NCBI RefSeq assembly: GCF_021290985.1 | Contig: NZ_JAJOYU010000026.1 | Span: forward strand, 1 to 59,754 | Direction: 5' to 3' | From: Rheinheimera soli | GTDB taxonomy: Bacteria > Pseudomonadota > Gammaproteobacteria > Enterobacterales > Alteromonadaceae | DNA length: 59,754 bases | Shown: piece by piece, positions 26,990 to 35,244 of the stretch | How positions within the stretch are numbered: position 1 is the first letter of the stretch | Layout of the letters: each line of letters opens with the position of its first letter | The notes under the pieces: model-generated | What the model was told of the DNA's origin: nothing | Seen by the model: only the letters and a program-made list of their open reading frames with translations | Databases searched by the model: none | Position numbers and translations under genes: made by a program

Positions 26990-28462
26990 TCATTGCAGCT
27001 TAATAAATACCGGATTGCTGTAAAACCATAAATCAAACCAAGGGTTTTCGCCTTTGGCATCAGGCTCTGGTTCCAGTTCGTTTTTGTTGTTGGTGCCACG
27101 CAAACGTAAATACTGACTGGTGCTGACTTTGCCCAGCGGCAACTCAAACTGGCTGTAACCGTCTTTGATAGTCCAGTCGGCTGGATAAAAACGTTTGGCT
27201 ATTTTTGTATCTGGCGCTTCGTCGCTATTTCGCTCTGAGGCTGGGCCTTTGATAAAACCCTGAATCAGATCCACTCTTTGTACTTTAGGGTTAAAACCGC
27301 CGCCGTTGTTGCTGTTGGGGTCACGAAAACGCACTCGAAGCACCAGCTCATCGTCTGCTGAGACTGTTAATGTCTGGCCCGCTGTGGCGGTTTGAGTGGA
27401 ATCTTTTACTGCCACTTCGACAAACAATTCATCTATTAAATCGCCTGTAGTGACAAAGACTTGGCCTGCTTTTAGCGCCGCAAAAATACTGTCGTAGTTT
27501 TTATCGGCGTAGACATAAGTTTTGGCGTATTGGCCTGGCCAGAAATCAGCCCAGCCATCGGTGTAATGACCGTGACTGTCTGATACGCCTGTCACCCACC
27601 AGTGTCGGCCTTCGCTTAATAAACTATCCCAAACCCCACCTAAACGGGCTGTCATCTGGTCGTAGCCGCCCATAGTTGGGTAATCCGGGTATTCGCCACG
27701 AATAGCGGTTGGGTCTGTGCTGCCATCCGGATTTAAAGTCGCAGCTTGATGGCCTTCAGCCCCCGTCATACCAATCACTACATCAGGTGCTGTGTCCTGC
27801 CAGTCACGTAATTGCGCTGGGGTCACTTTATTGTATTGCCGAAAACCTGTGGCTAACCGTGCCGGATGATTGACCAGCAGCAGTGGTTTATCCGGTAATG
27901 CATTCATGGCTTTTAAGGCTTGCAGCATAAAAGCATCTTCAGCTTTTTCCGGTCCTGGTGGTACACCCTGACGGCCGTTGTAGCGGCTTTCTATCTGGTA
28001 CAACTGCTCTGCTTCTGTCGGGCTGTGCGGCATAATAAAACTGGCATGGCGACCACCAGGGCTATTGCCCGGCACATCAAATTCCATACCGTAAAATTGC
28101 AGAATTTGGGGTAAAGCTTTACGTGAAGCCACAAGTTCAGGATAAGCCTGCTCCAACGCCAGTTTGGCGCGATTTGGCCCACCGTGATCGGTCACCACCA
28201 TCCAGCTTAAACCATAATGTGCGGCCATTTGCGCATTCAAAGCTGTTGAATATTTGGCATCTCCCCCAATAATGGGCGTGGGCGGAAACACAGAGTTATC
28301 CCATTTCACACTGTAATGGGTATGCACATGATGATCACCGGCCAGCCAGCTTTTACTTTGTGCTGGTTTTTGCTCTAGTTGAACCTGTTGGCACGACGCC
28401 ATGAGCAAAGTCACAGCAGCGGCCAGGCCAATCTGCTTTTTATTCACTACAAAAGTTTTCAC
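26990..28462 (-). CDS. PHP-domain metallohydrolase lipoprotein (CehA/McbA-like)
   Basis: 490 residues. A lipoprotein signal has lipobox L-M-A-S-C (cysteine near 24). The PHP/TIM-type metal motifs are D-H-H-V-H-T-H-Y-S (about 43-51), V-T-D-H-G-G (near 93-98) and a late D-S-H-G-H-Y (near 293-298). Related secreted PHP proteins hydrolyse phosphoesters or carbamates. The start is GTG with AAGGTG upstream. It follows the TonB-receptor gene by 68 bases across a hairpin on the same strand, which suggests the receptor imports or senses a product of this enzyme. Confidence 0.82.
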   Translation of the reverse strand: MKTFVVNKKQIGLAAAVTLLMASCQQVQLEQKPAQSKSWLAGDHHVHTHYSVKWDNSVFPPTPIIGGDAKYSTALNAQMAAHYGLSWMVVTDHGGPNRAKLALEQAYPELVASRKALPQILQFYGMEFDVPGNSPGGRHASFIMPHSPTEAEQLYQIESRYNGRQGVPPGPEKAEDAFMLQALKAMNALPDKPLLLVNHPARLATGFRQYNKVTPAQLRDWQDTAPDVVIGMTGAEGHQAATLNPDGSTDPTAIRGEYPDYPTMGGYDQMTARLGGVWDSLLSEGRHWWVTGVSDSHGHYTDGWADFWPGQYAKTYVYADKNYDSIFAALKAGQVFVTTGDLIDELFVEVAVKDSTQTATAGQTLTVSADDELVLRVRFRDPNSNNGGGFNPKVQRVDLIQGFIKGPASERNSDEAPDTKIAKRFYPADWTIKDGYSQFELPLGKVSTSQYLRLRGTNNKNELEPEPDAKGENPWFDLWFYSNPVFIKLQ

Positions 28463-28490
28463 TCACTACACCTTAAGACTTATGAAACAC

Positions 28491-28521
28491 AGCCCTGATC
28501 CAACAGAATCAGGGCTTTTTT
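28491..28521. terminator. terminator-like hairpin between TonB receptor and PHP gene
   Basis: AGCCCTGAT (28491-28499) pairs with ATCAGGGCT (28508-28516) around an 8-base loop, with six T residues from 28516 on the plus strand. Both flanking genes are on the minus strand, where only GTGTTTC follows. It may limit read-through from the receptor gene or act on antisense transcription. Confidence 0.5.
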
Positions 28522-28530
28522 CTAACTAGA

Positions 28531-31227
28531 TCAGAACTGCACTGTCACCCCAGCCATATAAGTCCGTCCACTAAAGGTGGTGTTGTACGCTCTGTCGTTG
28601 GAATCACTATACAACTCATCACGCACATTGGTCAGGTTCATGGCTTCAATGTTCAGTTTTACATGCTCGCTTAAGCGGTAAAACGCAGAGAAGTCGACGT
28701 GAGTTGTGGCATGGTAACCCCGTTCGTCATCGTCGATAGAACCACTTTCCACACCTGTGATGTAATCGCTGCGATAAGCGGCTGCTACACGGCCACCCCA
28801 CTGTTCTGTTTCATAATACAGCGTGAAGTTGTAGCTCTGCTTCGACAAACCAGCAAAAGCTTTCACCTGATCTTCACCTGAGTTTTCGACGTTGCGATAC
28901 AAGGTATTGCCATCTGCCCAGGTGTAGTTAGCGATCACGCCCAGGTTATTAAATGGCGCTGGCAGGAAATCCAGGTCGCGTTGCATCGCCAGTTCAAAAC
29001 CTTTGATGCTGGAAGAATCAGAGTTTTGTGGTGACGATACGTTAAAAATATCATCCACAGTTTTACCTACAGGCAATAACTGCGCTGGCAGGCCTAATTC
29101 GCTGTACACAATTTGCTGAGTTTCAGTGACGATAAAGTTATCAATGTCTTTGTAAAAGAGCGCCACTGAAGCCAGACCTATATCTTCAAAGTACCATTCA
29201 ACTGCTGTATCAAAGTTATTGGATTCAAAAGGCTTCAGGTGAGGATTACCCACTGAAATCTGGCCTATATCATTTTCGCCTAAAGAGGTTTGGCTGACAT
29301 TGGCCGAAAAGGCCAAAGCACCTAACGAAGGACGGGTCATGTTTTTGCTCAGGCCGGTACGCCAAATTACATCTTCGGCAAATTCATAAGCAATGTTCAG
29401 GCTAGGCAAATAGTCTGAGTAATCACGCACCATTGTGGTTGGAATACCTTTGGACAAGCCCTCTGAGCTCAGTTCTGTAGTGAAGTAACGCACGCCTATA
29501 TTGGCACGCAGCGGCATACCTGCCACATCATATTCTGTGTCGTACACCAGATAAGCGGCCTGAGTTTCTTCCGCTATATCATAGGCTGAGCTTTCTATTG
29601 TATGTTCATCAGTTAAGGCAAAGTTCGTCAGACCATAAAAAGCCTGCAAAGCCGCCATATCGCCTTGTAACCAGCTTTGATCCGGATGACCGTTAAACAC
29701 CTGCACCTGCTCTGCCGTCAGCGTGGTTACGCCCTGATTTTGTGGTGTGGCTGCATTGGTTGGAAAATTCTGTGCCACCCGTTCAAAACCTGAGTTAGTA
29801 AATTTCTTATGATTCACACCAAATTTCAGGCTCGAGCTGTCGGTTAAGTGGTACTCAAAATCCAGTTTGGCATTGTCAAAGTCGGAGTAAATAAAGTTCG
29901 ACTGAAAGTACAAGTCTTTGACTGTGTAACCGTCCAGAGCCGCTACATCAAAGTCAGGTGAATAACTCTGTCCATAAAAAGCGTCTTGCGTGAAATCAGT
30001 AATAATATTCACTTTTTTACTGGCTTCGATATTTAGTTTATTGACTCGCGGTTGCTCGTAATCTGACGAACTGTGGCCAAGCATAGCGCTCATTGTTAAG
30101 TCGTCAGTTAAAGTCCAGTCAGCCGTTAAACTCAGCTGATTAAATACCGACTCGTTGCGATCCTGACGGTTTTCATTACGCCATGTCGCATTTTTATAAT
30201 CGGCATAAATCACTTCTTTTTCGCCGTTTTTCTCGCGCCAGACTAAGTCGTTGACTACAGAGTTATCTTTCACCGCCATATGATGCTCAGACAACTGGTT
30301 TTCCAGTTTGCCGTGCATTAAATCCAGCACCAGACTGAAGTCTGAACTTGGTTTGTACTGTAAAGCCGCGGTAATACCTAAACGATTTTGATCGTTTTCC
30401 CAAACCGAATAACGGTGACCACGCGGGAACCATAATTCGCCTGAATCCAGCTCGGCCTGGAGTTCAGTATTGCTGGCATCGGCAGCTTTTTTGCCACCTT
30501 CACGGCGCCAGCGGGTGGTGTTAGTGCCGTATTCGTTAGTGGCTCTGTCGCTGTACGCTACAGACACAAGAGCACCAAAATTCGACCAGGTATTAGACAA
30601 TAAAGCTGCGATACGAGGGTCTGTGCTGTCGGTATTGCTGTTGGTGCCAAGCTGAGCAGAAACAGCGGCCTGAGCACCGTCGTAATCAAAAGGTTTGGCG
30701 GTACGTAAATTGACAGTACCTGCTATGCCACCTTCTTCCTGATCGGCAGAAAATGATTTTTTTACATCAATCTGGTTAAACAGCTCAGAGGCAAAAATAT
30801 TAAAGTCAAAAGCCCGGGTACGGGACACACCACCACGCGCATCCATAGGCGAAGACGAAGTACCTAAAGCTTCCATGCCGTTGACCTGAACACGGGTAAA
30901 ATCTGGGCCTAAACCACGCAAAGAAATCTGTCGGCCTTCACCACCTTCACGGGTAATAGTGACACCAGGCACACGTTGCAGTGAGTCGGCCAGGTTCAGA
31001 TCAGGGAAATCCGCAATATCTTCCGCCACTATCGAATCCTGAGCGATCATGGCTTCACGCTTTAGATCTTTGGCTTTGATAATGGAGCTGCGAAAGCCTT
31101 TGACTTCAATAACTTCAGTTTCTGCCACTTCAGTAGCAGATTGGGCCAGCAATACAGGGCTGTAAAAAGCCGGAATTGCGGCCAGAACGGCCAAAGCCAG
31201 ATGACTCTTGCGAAGATTCGTCTTCAT
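28531..31227 (-). CDS. TonB-dependent receptor (Xanthomonas/Caulobacter type), no STN domain
   Basis: 898 residues. A signal peptide of about 28 residues (ending L-L-A-Q) is followed by a TonB-box-like E-V-I-E-V-K-G-F segment, a plug domain (V-P-G-V-T-I-T-R-E-G-G-E-G-R-Q-I-S-L-R-G near 88-106) and a 22-strand type beta-barrel ending in a terminal phenylalanine (G-V-T-V-Q-F). It is a close paralogue of the receptor at 35245-38253 but lacks the N-terminal signalling domain. The substrate is unknown; the neighbouring PHP hydrolase suggests a phosphoester or a similar nutrient. Confidence 0.92.
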   Translation of the reverse strand: MKTNLRKSHLALAVLAAIPAFYSPVLLAQSATEVAETEVIEVKGFRSSIIKAKDLKREAMIAQDSIVAEDIADFPDLNLADSLQRVPGVTITREGGEGRQISLRGLGPDFTRVQVNGMEALGTSSSPMDARGGVSRTRAFDFNIFASELFNQIDVKKSFSADQEEGGIAGTVNLRTAKPFDYDGAQAAVSAQLGTNSNTDSTDPRIAALLSNTWSNFGALVSVAYSDRATNEYGTNTTRWRREGGKKAADASNTELQAELDSGELWFPRGHRYSVWENDQNRLGITAALQYKPSSDFSLVLDLMHGKLENQLSEHHMAVKDNSVVNDLVWREKNGEKEVIYADYKNATWRNENRQDRNESVFNQLSLTADWTLTDDLTMSAMLGHSSSDYEQPRVNKLNIEASKKVNIITDFTQDAFYGQSYSPDFDVAALDGYTVKDLYFQSNFIYSDFDNAKLDFEYHLTDSSSLKFGVNHKKFTNSGFERVAQNFPTNAATPQNQGVTTLTAEQVQVFNGHPDQSWLQGDMAALQAFYGLTNFALTDEHTIESSAYDIAEETQAAYLVYDTEYDVAGMPLRANIGVRYFTTELSSEGLSKGIPTTMVRDYSDYLPSLNIAYEFAEDVIWRTGLSKNMTRPSLGALAFSANVSQTSLGENDIGQISVGNPHLKPFESNNFDTAVEWYFEDIGLASVALFYKDIDNFIVTETQQIVYSELGLPAQLLPVGKTVDDIFNVSSPQNSDSSSIKGFELAMQRDLDFLPAPFNNLGVIANYTWADGNTLYRNVENSGEDQVKAFAGLSKQSYNFTLYYETEQWGGRVAAAYRSDYITGVESGSIDDDERGYHATTHVDFSAFYRLSEHVKLNIEAMNLTNVRDELYSDSNDRAYNTTFSGRTYMAGVTVQF

Positions 31228-31428
31228 AATTAATCCATTATTCCTGGTTAGTTAAGCTGATTAAGTAAATCTGCCAGGCGCAAATGCGCAGCAGTCCCCC
31301 TAAAGAGCAACGACCAGTGATTTATGGACAGAGAATTTTATGAAGGTTTTTTTACAGTGGTTTAAAAATTACTACAGAAATAATGCTCCATGACTCAAAC
31401 CAAAAGAGCTTCGATAATATTGTCAAAA

Positions 31429-32196
31429 CTACTTTGCTTCTTTCAATTTCTTTAAAGCCAGCATTATTTTATTAGCAGATTCTTGAGCCTTTTCTTGGGT
31501 GTTACATTCACTTGCGGATATTCGCTCAACCGCAACACCCTCTTGCTGTAATGTTCTGGTTCTAGCCTGAGCCTCAGCAGGTGTTTCTGTATGTACTGTA
31601 TCTCCGTCAACTTCCACCACTAGAGATATCCCTTTATGAATCAAGAAAAAATCAGGTTCAATTCTACTGTAAGAGTCACCACCACGAATGAAAACGGGTA
31701 AAGGTGCAAAAGATACGCCTTGTGCTTTTAATGCTTTGTATAAGTAAATTTCTGGCTGTGAACGAAATAGCAAACCATCTTGGGTTAATGGAGCTACGTT
31801 ACTAGACCTGACTCGCCCCTGATTTGTTAGCTTTGCGCCAGTAAGCCAAGCACTAGCCTTTTCGCGCCATTGAGGATCATCAACGATTGCGGGAACAATG
31901 TTCACATTGCTCAATGCTTCATTTTGTTGCCCTTGCAGAAATATCTCTAGTTTGTCCGAGATTGACTTCTCCAAGCGTCCTTTTTCGGATTCAAGCTGTG
32001 GGTAAAGAGTGATAGGAACTTGCAGAAACAGTGAAAAATACGTAGTTCCTCCATTCCAATTGTCATAACCTGTTTCTTGAATTTCTGGATTGGAGTAAGT
32101 CAAAACAGCTACTTCAAGTTGAGCGCCATCAGCCGCAAAAAGCCTTGCCACAGTCCCCAAAATGGATTCTGGATTTATAAAAAATTTATGGCTCAA
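31429..32196 (-). CDS. PD-(D/E)XK (DUF559-like) endonuclease domain protein with defence-type N-terminus
   Basis: 255 residues. The C-terminal domain (about 145-255) carries E149, E180-P-D182 and V-V-E195-V-D197-G-D followed by H202, the pattern of DUF559/Vsr-like endonucleases. The N-terminal part (about 45-120: Y-D-N-W-N-G-G-T-T-Y-F-S-L-F-L-Q-V-P, then D-D-P-Q-W-R-E-K-A) resembles, from memory, the N-terminal domain of several abortive-infection-type proteins. The start is TTG with a strong GGGGGAG four to five bases upstream. It stands alone between the TonB receptor and FKBP genes. Alternative: a DNA-repair nuclease. Confidence 0.7.
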   Translation of the reverse strand: MSHKFFINPESILGTVARLFAADGAQLEVAVLTYSNPEIQETGYDNWNGGTTYFSLFLQVPITLYPQLESEKGRLEKSISDKLEIFLQGQQNEALSNVNIVPAIVDDPQWREKASAWLTGAKLTNQGRVRSSNVAPLTQDGLLFRSQPEIYLYKALKAQGVSFAPLPVFIRGGDSYSRIEPDFFLIHKGISLVVEVDGDTVHTETPAEAQARTRTLQQEGVAVERISASECNTQEKAQESANKIMLALKKLKEAK

Positions 32197-32361
32197 GTTA
32201 CTCTCCCCCTTATATGTAATATCGTGAGATAACCATTCTGCTTAATTTTCATAACACTCAACATTAGACGTAAATCACAGTGATAAGGTATATCAACACC
32301 TAAACCAAAGGCAAACAAAGATAAAAGGAACAAAAAAGTGAGGCAAATCTGCCCCACATCT

Positions 32362-32832
32362 TTACTGGATCTCAAATAATTCCACATCAAAAATCAGCAC
32401 TGAACCTGGCGGAATTTTGCCAGCGCTGCGGTTGCCGTAACCCAAGCCTGATGGGATAAAAAAGCGGAATTTATCGCCCACTTTCATCAGTTGTAAACCT
32501 TCGGTCCAGCCTGGAATAACGCGGTTTAGTGGGAAAGAGATGGTTTCGTCACGCTCAACTGAAGAGTCGAACACTGTGCCGTCAGTGAGTGTGCCGTGGT
32601 AATGCACTCGTACTGTGCTGCTGGCGCTTGGATGGGTTTCGCCATTGCCACTTTGTAAAACCTCATATTGCAGGCCTGAAGCTGTAGTTTTTACACCTTC
32701 TTTTTTAGAGTTTTCAGCTAAAAATGCACTGCCTTTTTCATGGTTTAGCAGAGCGGCTTTTTTAGAACTGGCGCTGTTGTAGAAGTAATAAGCGAGGCAA
32801 GCGAGAACTAAAACAATTAAAGCAATTTTCAT
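32362..32832 (-). CDS. FKBP-type peptidyl-prolyl cis-trans isomerase, membrane anchored
   Basis: 156 residues. A hydrophobic N-terminal segment (2-18) is followed by a short linker and an FKBP domain (about 65-155) with V-R-V-H-Y-H-G-T-L-T-D-G-T-V-F-D-S-S, V-I-P-G-W-T-E-G-L and I-P-P-G-S-V-L-I-F-D-V-E-L. It is similar to FklB/FkpA and would assist folding of periplasmic proteins. The anchor is uncleaved-looking, so the enzyme probably faces the periplasm while attached to the inner membrane. Confidence 0.92.
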   Translation of the reverse strand: MKIALIVLVLACLAYYFYNSASSKKAALLNHEKGSAFLAENSKKEGVKTTASGLQYEVLQSGNGETHPSASSTVRVHYHGTLTDGTVFDSSVERDETISFPLNRVIPGWTEGLQLMKVGDKFRFFIPSGLGYGNRSAGKIPPGSVLIFDVELFEIQ

Positions 32833-33159
32833 GGTGAGTCCGGTTAATTAAGCTAGGTAGCAGCCATCTTATTGTTAATGTTGGTTTTGGTCAAAGATGA
32901 GGTGAAGTTCTATTGTTGATTGCGGGTTATGGATTGTTGCACTGCCGCTTCGCGGCGAGTACAACCTACATCGCGTCGAGTGCAACCTACAGTGTGGCGA
33001 ATGCAAGCTACAACACCTTGATAGAAACCGGTCTTGCGGCAAAAATCTTGCATTTTTCTTTGTTTCTTTTTGTTTTTCTTTGTTTCTGGCCGCCGCTCTT
33101 GAGCCCACTGCTGGCTTTGCCTAAAATGGCGCACGTTTTATTTATTACAGGCCAGAGCC
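32833..33159. other. 327-base intergenic region with a GTAG-headed repeat cluster
   Basis: The gap lies between divergent genes (FKBP on minus, DUF3297 on plus). Its centre is taken by the repeat cluster at 32934-33011, listed separately. The stretch 33050-33100 is rich in TTTCTTTG repeats. No gene is seen; short frames on both strands over this repeat are not supported by any Shine-Dalgarno. Confidence 0.5.
32934..33011 (-). repeat. REP-like cluster: three GTAG heads, last one a full palindrome
   Basis: Read on the minus strand, three units of 21 bases each begin with GTAG (GTAGCTTGCATTCGCC, GTAGGTTGCACTCGAC and GTAGGTTGTACTCGCC, starting at 33011, 32990 and 32969). The last continues into a hairpin GCCGC-GAA-GCGGC and a closing arm that restores GTTGCACT-like pairing. 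A sibling element lies at 49455-49489. Its stem carries compensatory changes (GCCAC/GTGGC), showing that the hairpin itself is conserved. Confidence 0.7.
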
Positions 33160-33432
33160 ATGACAGACACTACCACTCAAGACACAGCAGCACGCCCGGA
33201 TTTACCGGATCGCCTTTGCACCAACCCACGTAGCCCGCATTATGTAGCGGCAATTTTTGAACATGACGTGGGTATTCGTTTGAACGGCAAACAGCGTTTT
33301 GATGTGGAAGAATATTGCATCAGCGAAGGTTGGGTGAAAGTGGCAGCAGCCAAAGCACTGGACCGTCGTGGCCAGCCTTTACTGATGACGCTTAAAGGTA
33401 AAGTAGAAGCTTTTTATACCGAGCCTGCTTAA
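33160..33432 (+). CDS. DUF3297 family protein
   Basis: 90 residues. The sequence P-D-L-P-D-R-L-C-T-N-P-R-S-P-H-Y, the glycine-rich H-D-V-G-I-R-L-N-G and the ending V-E-E-Y-C-I-S-E-G-W-V-K-V are characteristic of DUF3297, short cytosolic proteins of unknown function widespread in proteobacteria. The upstream region CAGGCCAGAGCC contains no strong ribosome site. The gene stands alone. Confidence 0.85.
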   Translation: MTDTTTQDTAARPDLPDRLCTNPRSPHYVAAIFEHDVGIRLNGKQRFDVEEYCISEGWVKVAAAKALDRRGQPLLMTLKGKVEAFYTEPA

Positions 33433-33531
33433 AACCGCAGTTTTGTTGACTGTACAGCTCGCTCAGACTTTCGTTTGGACGCGAGACAGGCAGGGATAAA
33501 CCCTTTACAACGTCCTATCGTAATTAGAGAC

Positions 33532-33556
33532 GGGCAGGGGCAAGCCCTGCCCCTAC
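33532..33556 (-). repeat. GTAG-headed REP-like hairpin
   Basis: GGGCAGGG (33532-33539) and CCCTGCCC (33545-33552) form a perfect 8-bp stem with a 5-base loop, and CTAC (GTAG on the minus strand) follows at 33553-33556. It lies between the convergent DUF3297 and hipA-like genes, where it may also slow transcription from both sides. Confidence 0.65.
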
Positions 33557-33571
33557 AAGCCCTGCAGTGAT

Positions 33572-34861
33572 TTAACCAAGAATACCAGCCAGATGCTGCC
33601 GCGAACTGTTTATCTGTGTTGCTATTAAAGCAGTGGTCTGAGGTTTAATCGCTAATTCATTGGCCACCTGATTAAAACCTGATACCAGATCCATCAGTTC
33701 CCTGATTAGTTGTTCTGCAACTGACCAACGCGCGAAGCCTGCTGCTTCAGCCAGTTTTTGCAGGGCTTTGAGGGGTGGTTGCTTGCCGAAACCACAAAAA
33801 GAAGTGGCATGCTCACCAAAAGGATTTGGACTAAAAGTGACATCATAAAAGGGTGCTGGTTGCCATTCCCCGCTGTCTTTTTGCATAAAGGCCCAGTTTT
33901 TACTGTGATCATCCTGATTGCAGAGCAGTAAGTTAAACATAGCCCTTTTAAATTGCAGTTGGCCTGCGGCAGGCGATTTACATAAAATACGGCTCGCTTT
34001 AATCAGGTCTTCGTAATCTAAACTTGGTACCCGAAAATCAGCATCCAGCAGACCACAGGCACTATGCAGATGACGCCTCCCGCTGCTTCCATCCGGGTTA
34101 TTGATGTAATCAAAACGCTTCAATGCAAGCCATTTAGTCGCACCCGACTCTTTAGGCGCATTTAATAACTTCCACTCTGGGGGCATTAACCCTGCCCGCT
34201 CTGCCAGGGTTAAATAAGCGGCTTCGCATAAGCCCTCTTCATGGCCCAAGGCTAAATTGGCAGAGGTAAATTTGACTAACCATGCATCATCATTGGCTAT
34301 AGGTCTGGTCCGGCATACCCTGTAGTTGTCGCCCTGGAAATAAAGTTGTGCTTTGGGTCTTGCACCGCCGGCACTGCCTGCAGCAATTAACGCGCTTAAT
34401 ACGTCTTCGGTTTGCCCATCAAAAATCGCCTGAGCATTCAGCCCCAAGCTGTCGAGACTAATGTCTGCCGCTGATTCTTCCATATACTCAGAACCTGGGC
34501 TGAAGGATAAAGCGCCAAGAGCGGAATCACCGACAAAGGCCAATCTGTCCATGGCTGTGATAGTTGCCGGTAAGATGCCTTGACGACGAAAAACACGATC
34601 CTGCAGTAACAATCCCCAGCCATCAGGCAAGGCATCGGCAAATACTCCATGTAAGCCGCCATGTGGCGTTTTTGGCGCTTGTTGCACTGCAGAATTAAAG
34701 TGGATGACAAAAGGCGACAAGTTTTCAAACTGGCTCAGATAATCCTGATCATACTGAAAAAACACGCCGTGGCGGTTTTGAGCAAGCACACCAACCGACA
34801 CTTTTTGGCCTGACTCCAGCGTACGGGATACATTCAGTTTTTGCACGGGTTTAACGGCCAT
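33572..34861 (-). CDS. hipA: HipA-family serine/threonine kinase toxin
   Basis: About 429 residues. The N-terminal HipA_N-like domain is followed by a glycine-rich phosphate loop G-S-A-G-G-A-R-P-K-A (about 162-171), an ATP-binding lysine in L-V-K-F (about 197), the catalytic D-D-H-S-K-N motif (about 317-322) and the metal-binding Y-D (about 339-340). HipA kinases phosphorylate translation factors or aminoacyl-tRNA synthetases and are held in check by HipB. The open frame begins at 34879, but AGGAGG nine bases before ATG 34861 marks the start. That ATG overlaps the antitoxin gene by 11 bases. Confidence 0.9.
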   Translation of the reverse strand: MAVKPVQKLNVSRTLESGQKVSVGVLAQNRHGVFFQYDQDYLSQFENLSPFVIHFNSAVQQAPKTPHGGLHGVFADALPDGWGLLLQDRVFRRQGILPATITAMDRLAFVGDSALGALSFSPGSEYMEESAADISLDSLGLNAQAIFDGQTEDVLSALIAAGSAGGARPKAQLYFQGDNYRVCRTRPIANDDAWLVKFTSANLALGHEEGLCEAAYLTLAERAGLMPPEWKLLNAPKESGATKWLALKRFDYINNPDGSSGRRHLHSACGLLDADFRVPSLDYEDLIKASRILCKSPAAGQLQFKRAMFNLLLCNQDDHSKNWAFMQKDSGEWQPAPFYDVTFSPNPFGEHATSFCGFGKQPPLKALQKLAEAAGFARWSVAEQLIRELMDLVSGFNQVANELAIKPQTTALIATQINSSRQHLAGILG

Positions 34862-35141
34862 CTCGCAATACCTCCTCAATAGATAACGGAGCTGTAAGGC
34901 TTTGGGCTTGTTGTTGGGTTAGTCCATAAAGGCGCTTTAAGTCATCCAGTGTTTGCCAGAGCAGAAGCAACTGGCGAAATGAAATTTGCCCTGTCAGTTC
35001 AAATTTTTTGATGGTGGCAGCAGGCACAGTACTGCGCTCTGCCAAATCCAGCCGGGAGAGTTTGGCTTGTTGCCTTAGTTTGCGCAAATGTTCAGAAAAA
35101 GCCTTTTGCACATCATTTTCAGCAAGCAACAGATACTTCAT
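34851..35141 (-). CDS. hipB: HipB-family XRE antitoxin
   Basis: 96 residues from ATG 35141 with an XRE helix-turn-helix at about 17-70 (L-R-K-L-R-Q-Q-A-K-L-S-R-L-D-L-A-E-R). It should bind and neutralise the downstream HipA-like kinase and repress the operon. GAGG lies five bases before this ATG. A longer reading from 35183 would place the operator inside the coding region, so I reject it. Two operators are visible directly upstream. Confidence 0.88.
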   Translation of the reverse strand: MKYLLLAENDVQKAFSEHLRKLRQQAKLSRLDLAERSTVPAATIKKFELTGQISFRQLLLLWQTLDDLKRLYGLTQQQAQSLTAPLSIEEVLRDGR

Positions 35142-35151
35142 GGCAACCTCA

Positions 35152-35214
35152 CAATGGACACTATAATATCCATTGTAGTTCAATTAGTAACTTTATGGAC
35201 ACAATAATATCCAT
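35152..35214. promoter_or_regulatory. two palindromic HipB operators spaced by about four helical turns
   Basis: Operator 1 (35152-35175) is CAATGGA, ten bases, TCCATTG. Operator 2 (35195-35214) is ATGGA, ten bases, TCCAT. The central bases are nearly identical (CACTATAATA and CACAATAATA). Their centres are 41 bases apart, so bound dimers would lie on the same DNA face. The half-sites resemble the TATCC/GGATA operators of E. coli HipB. They cover the region just upstream of the antitoxin start. Confidence 0.8.
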
Positions 35215-35244
35215 TGAATAGGAAACAGCAGGTCCCACTGGAGC

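Noticed and set aside
32193-32390. 65-codon hydrophobic frame between the nuclease and FKBP genes
   Set aside because: It overlaps both neighbours at its ends, has no ribosome site and no family resemblance.
32934-33011. Possible CRISPR array from the regularly spaced 21-base units
   Set aside because: No unique spacers separate the units, only three copies exist and no cas gene is nearby.
32875-33134. Two overlapping 74-77-codon minus-strand frames and one plus-strand frame over the repeat cluster
   Set aside because: Their repetitive C-R-R/T-R-R-D residues simply translate the 21-base REP heads.
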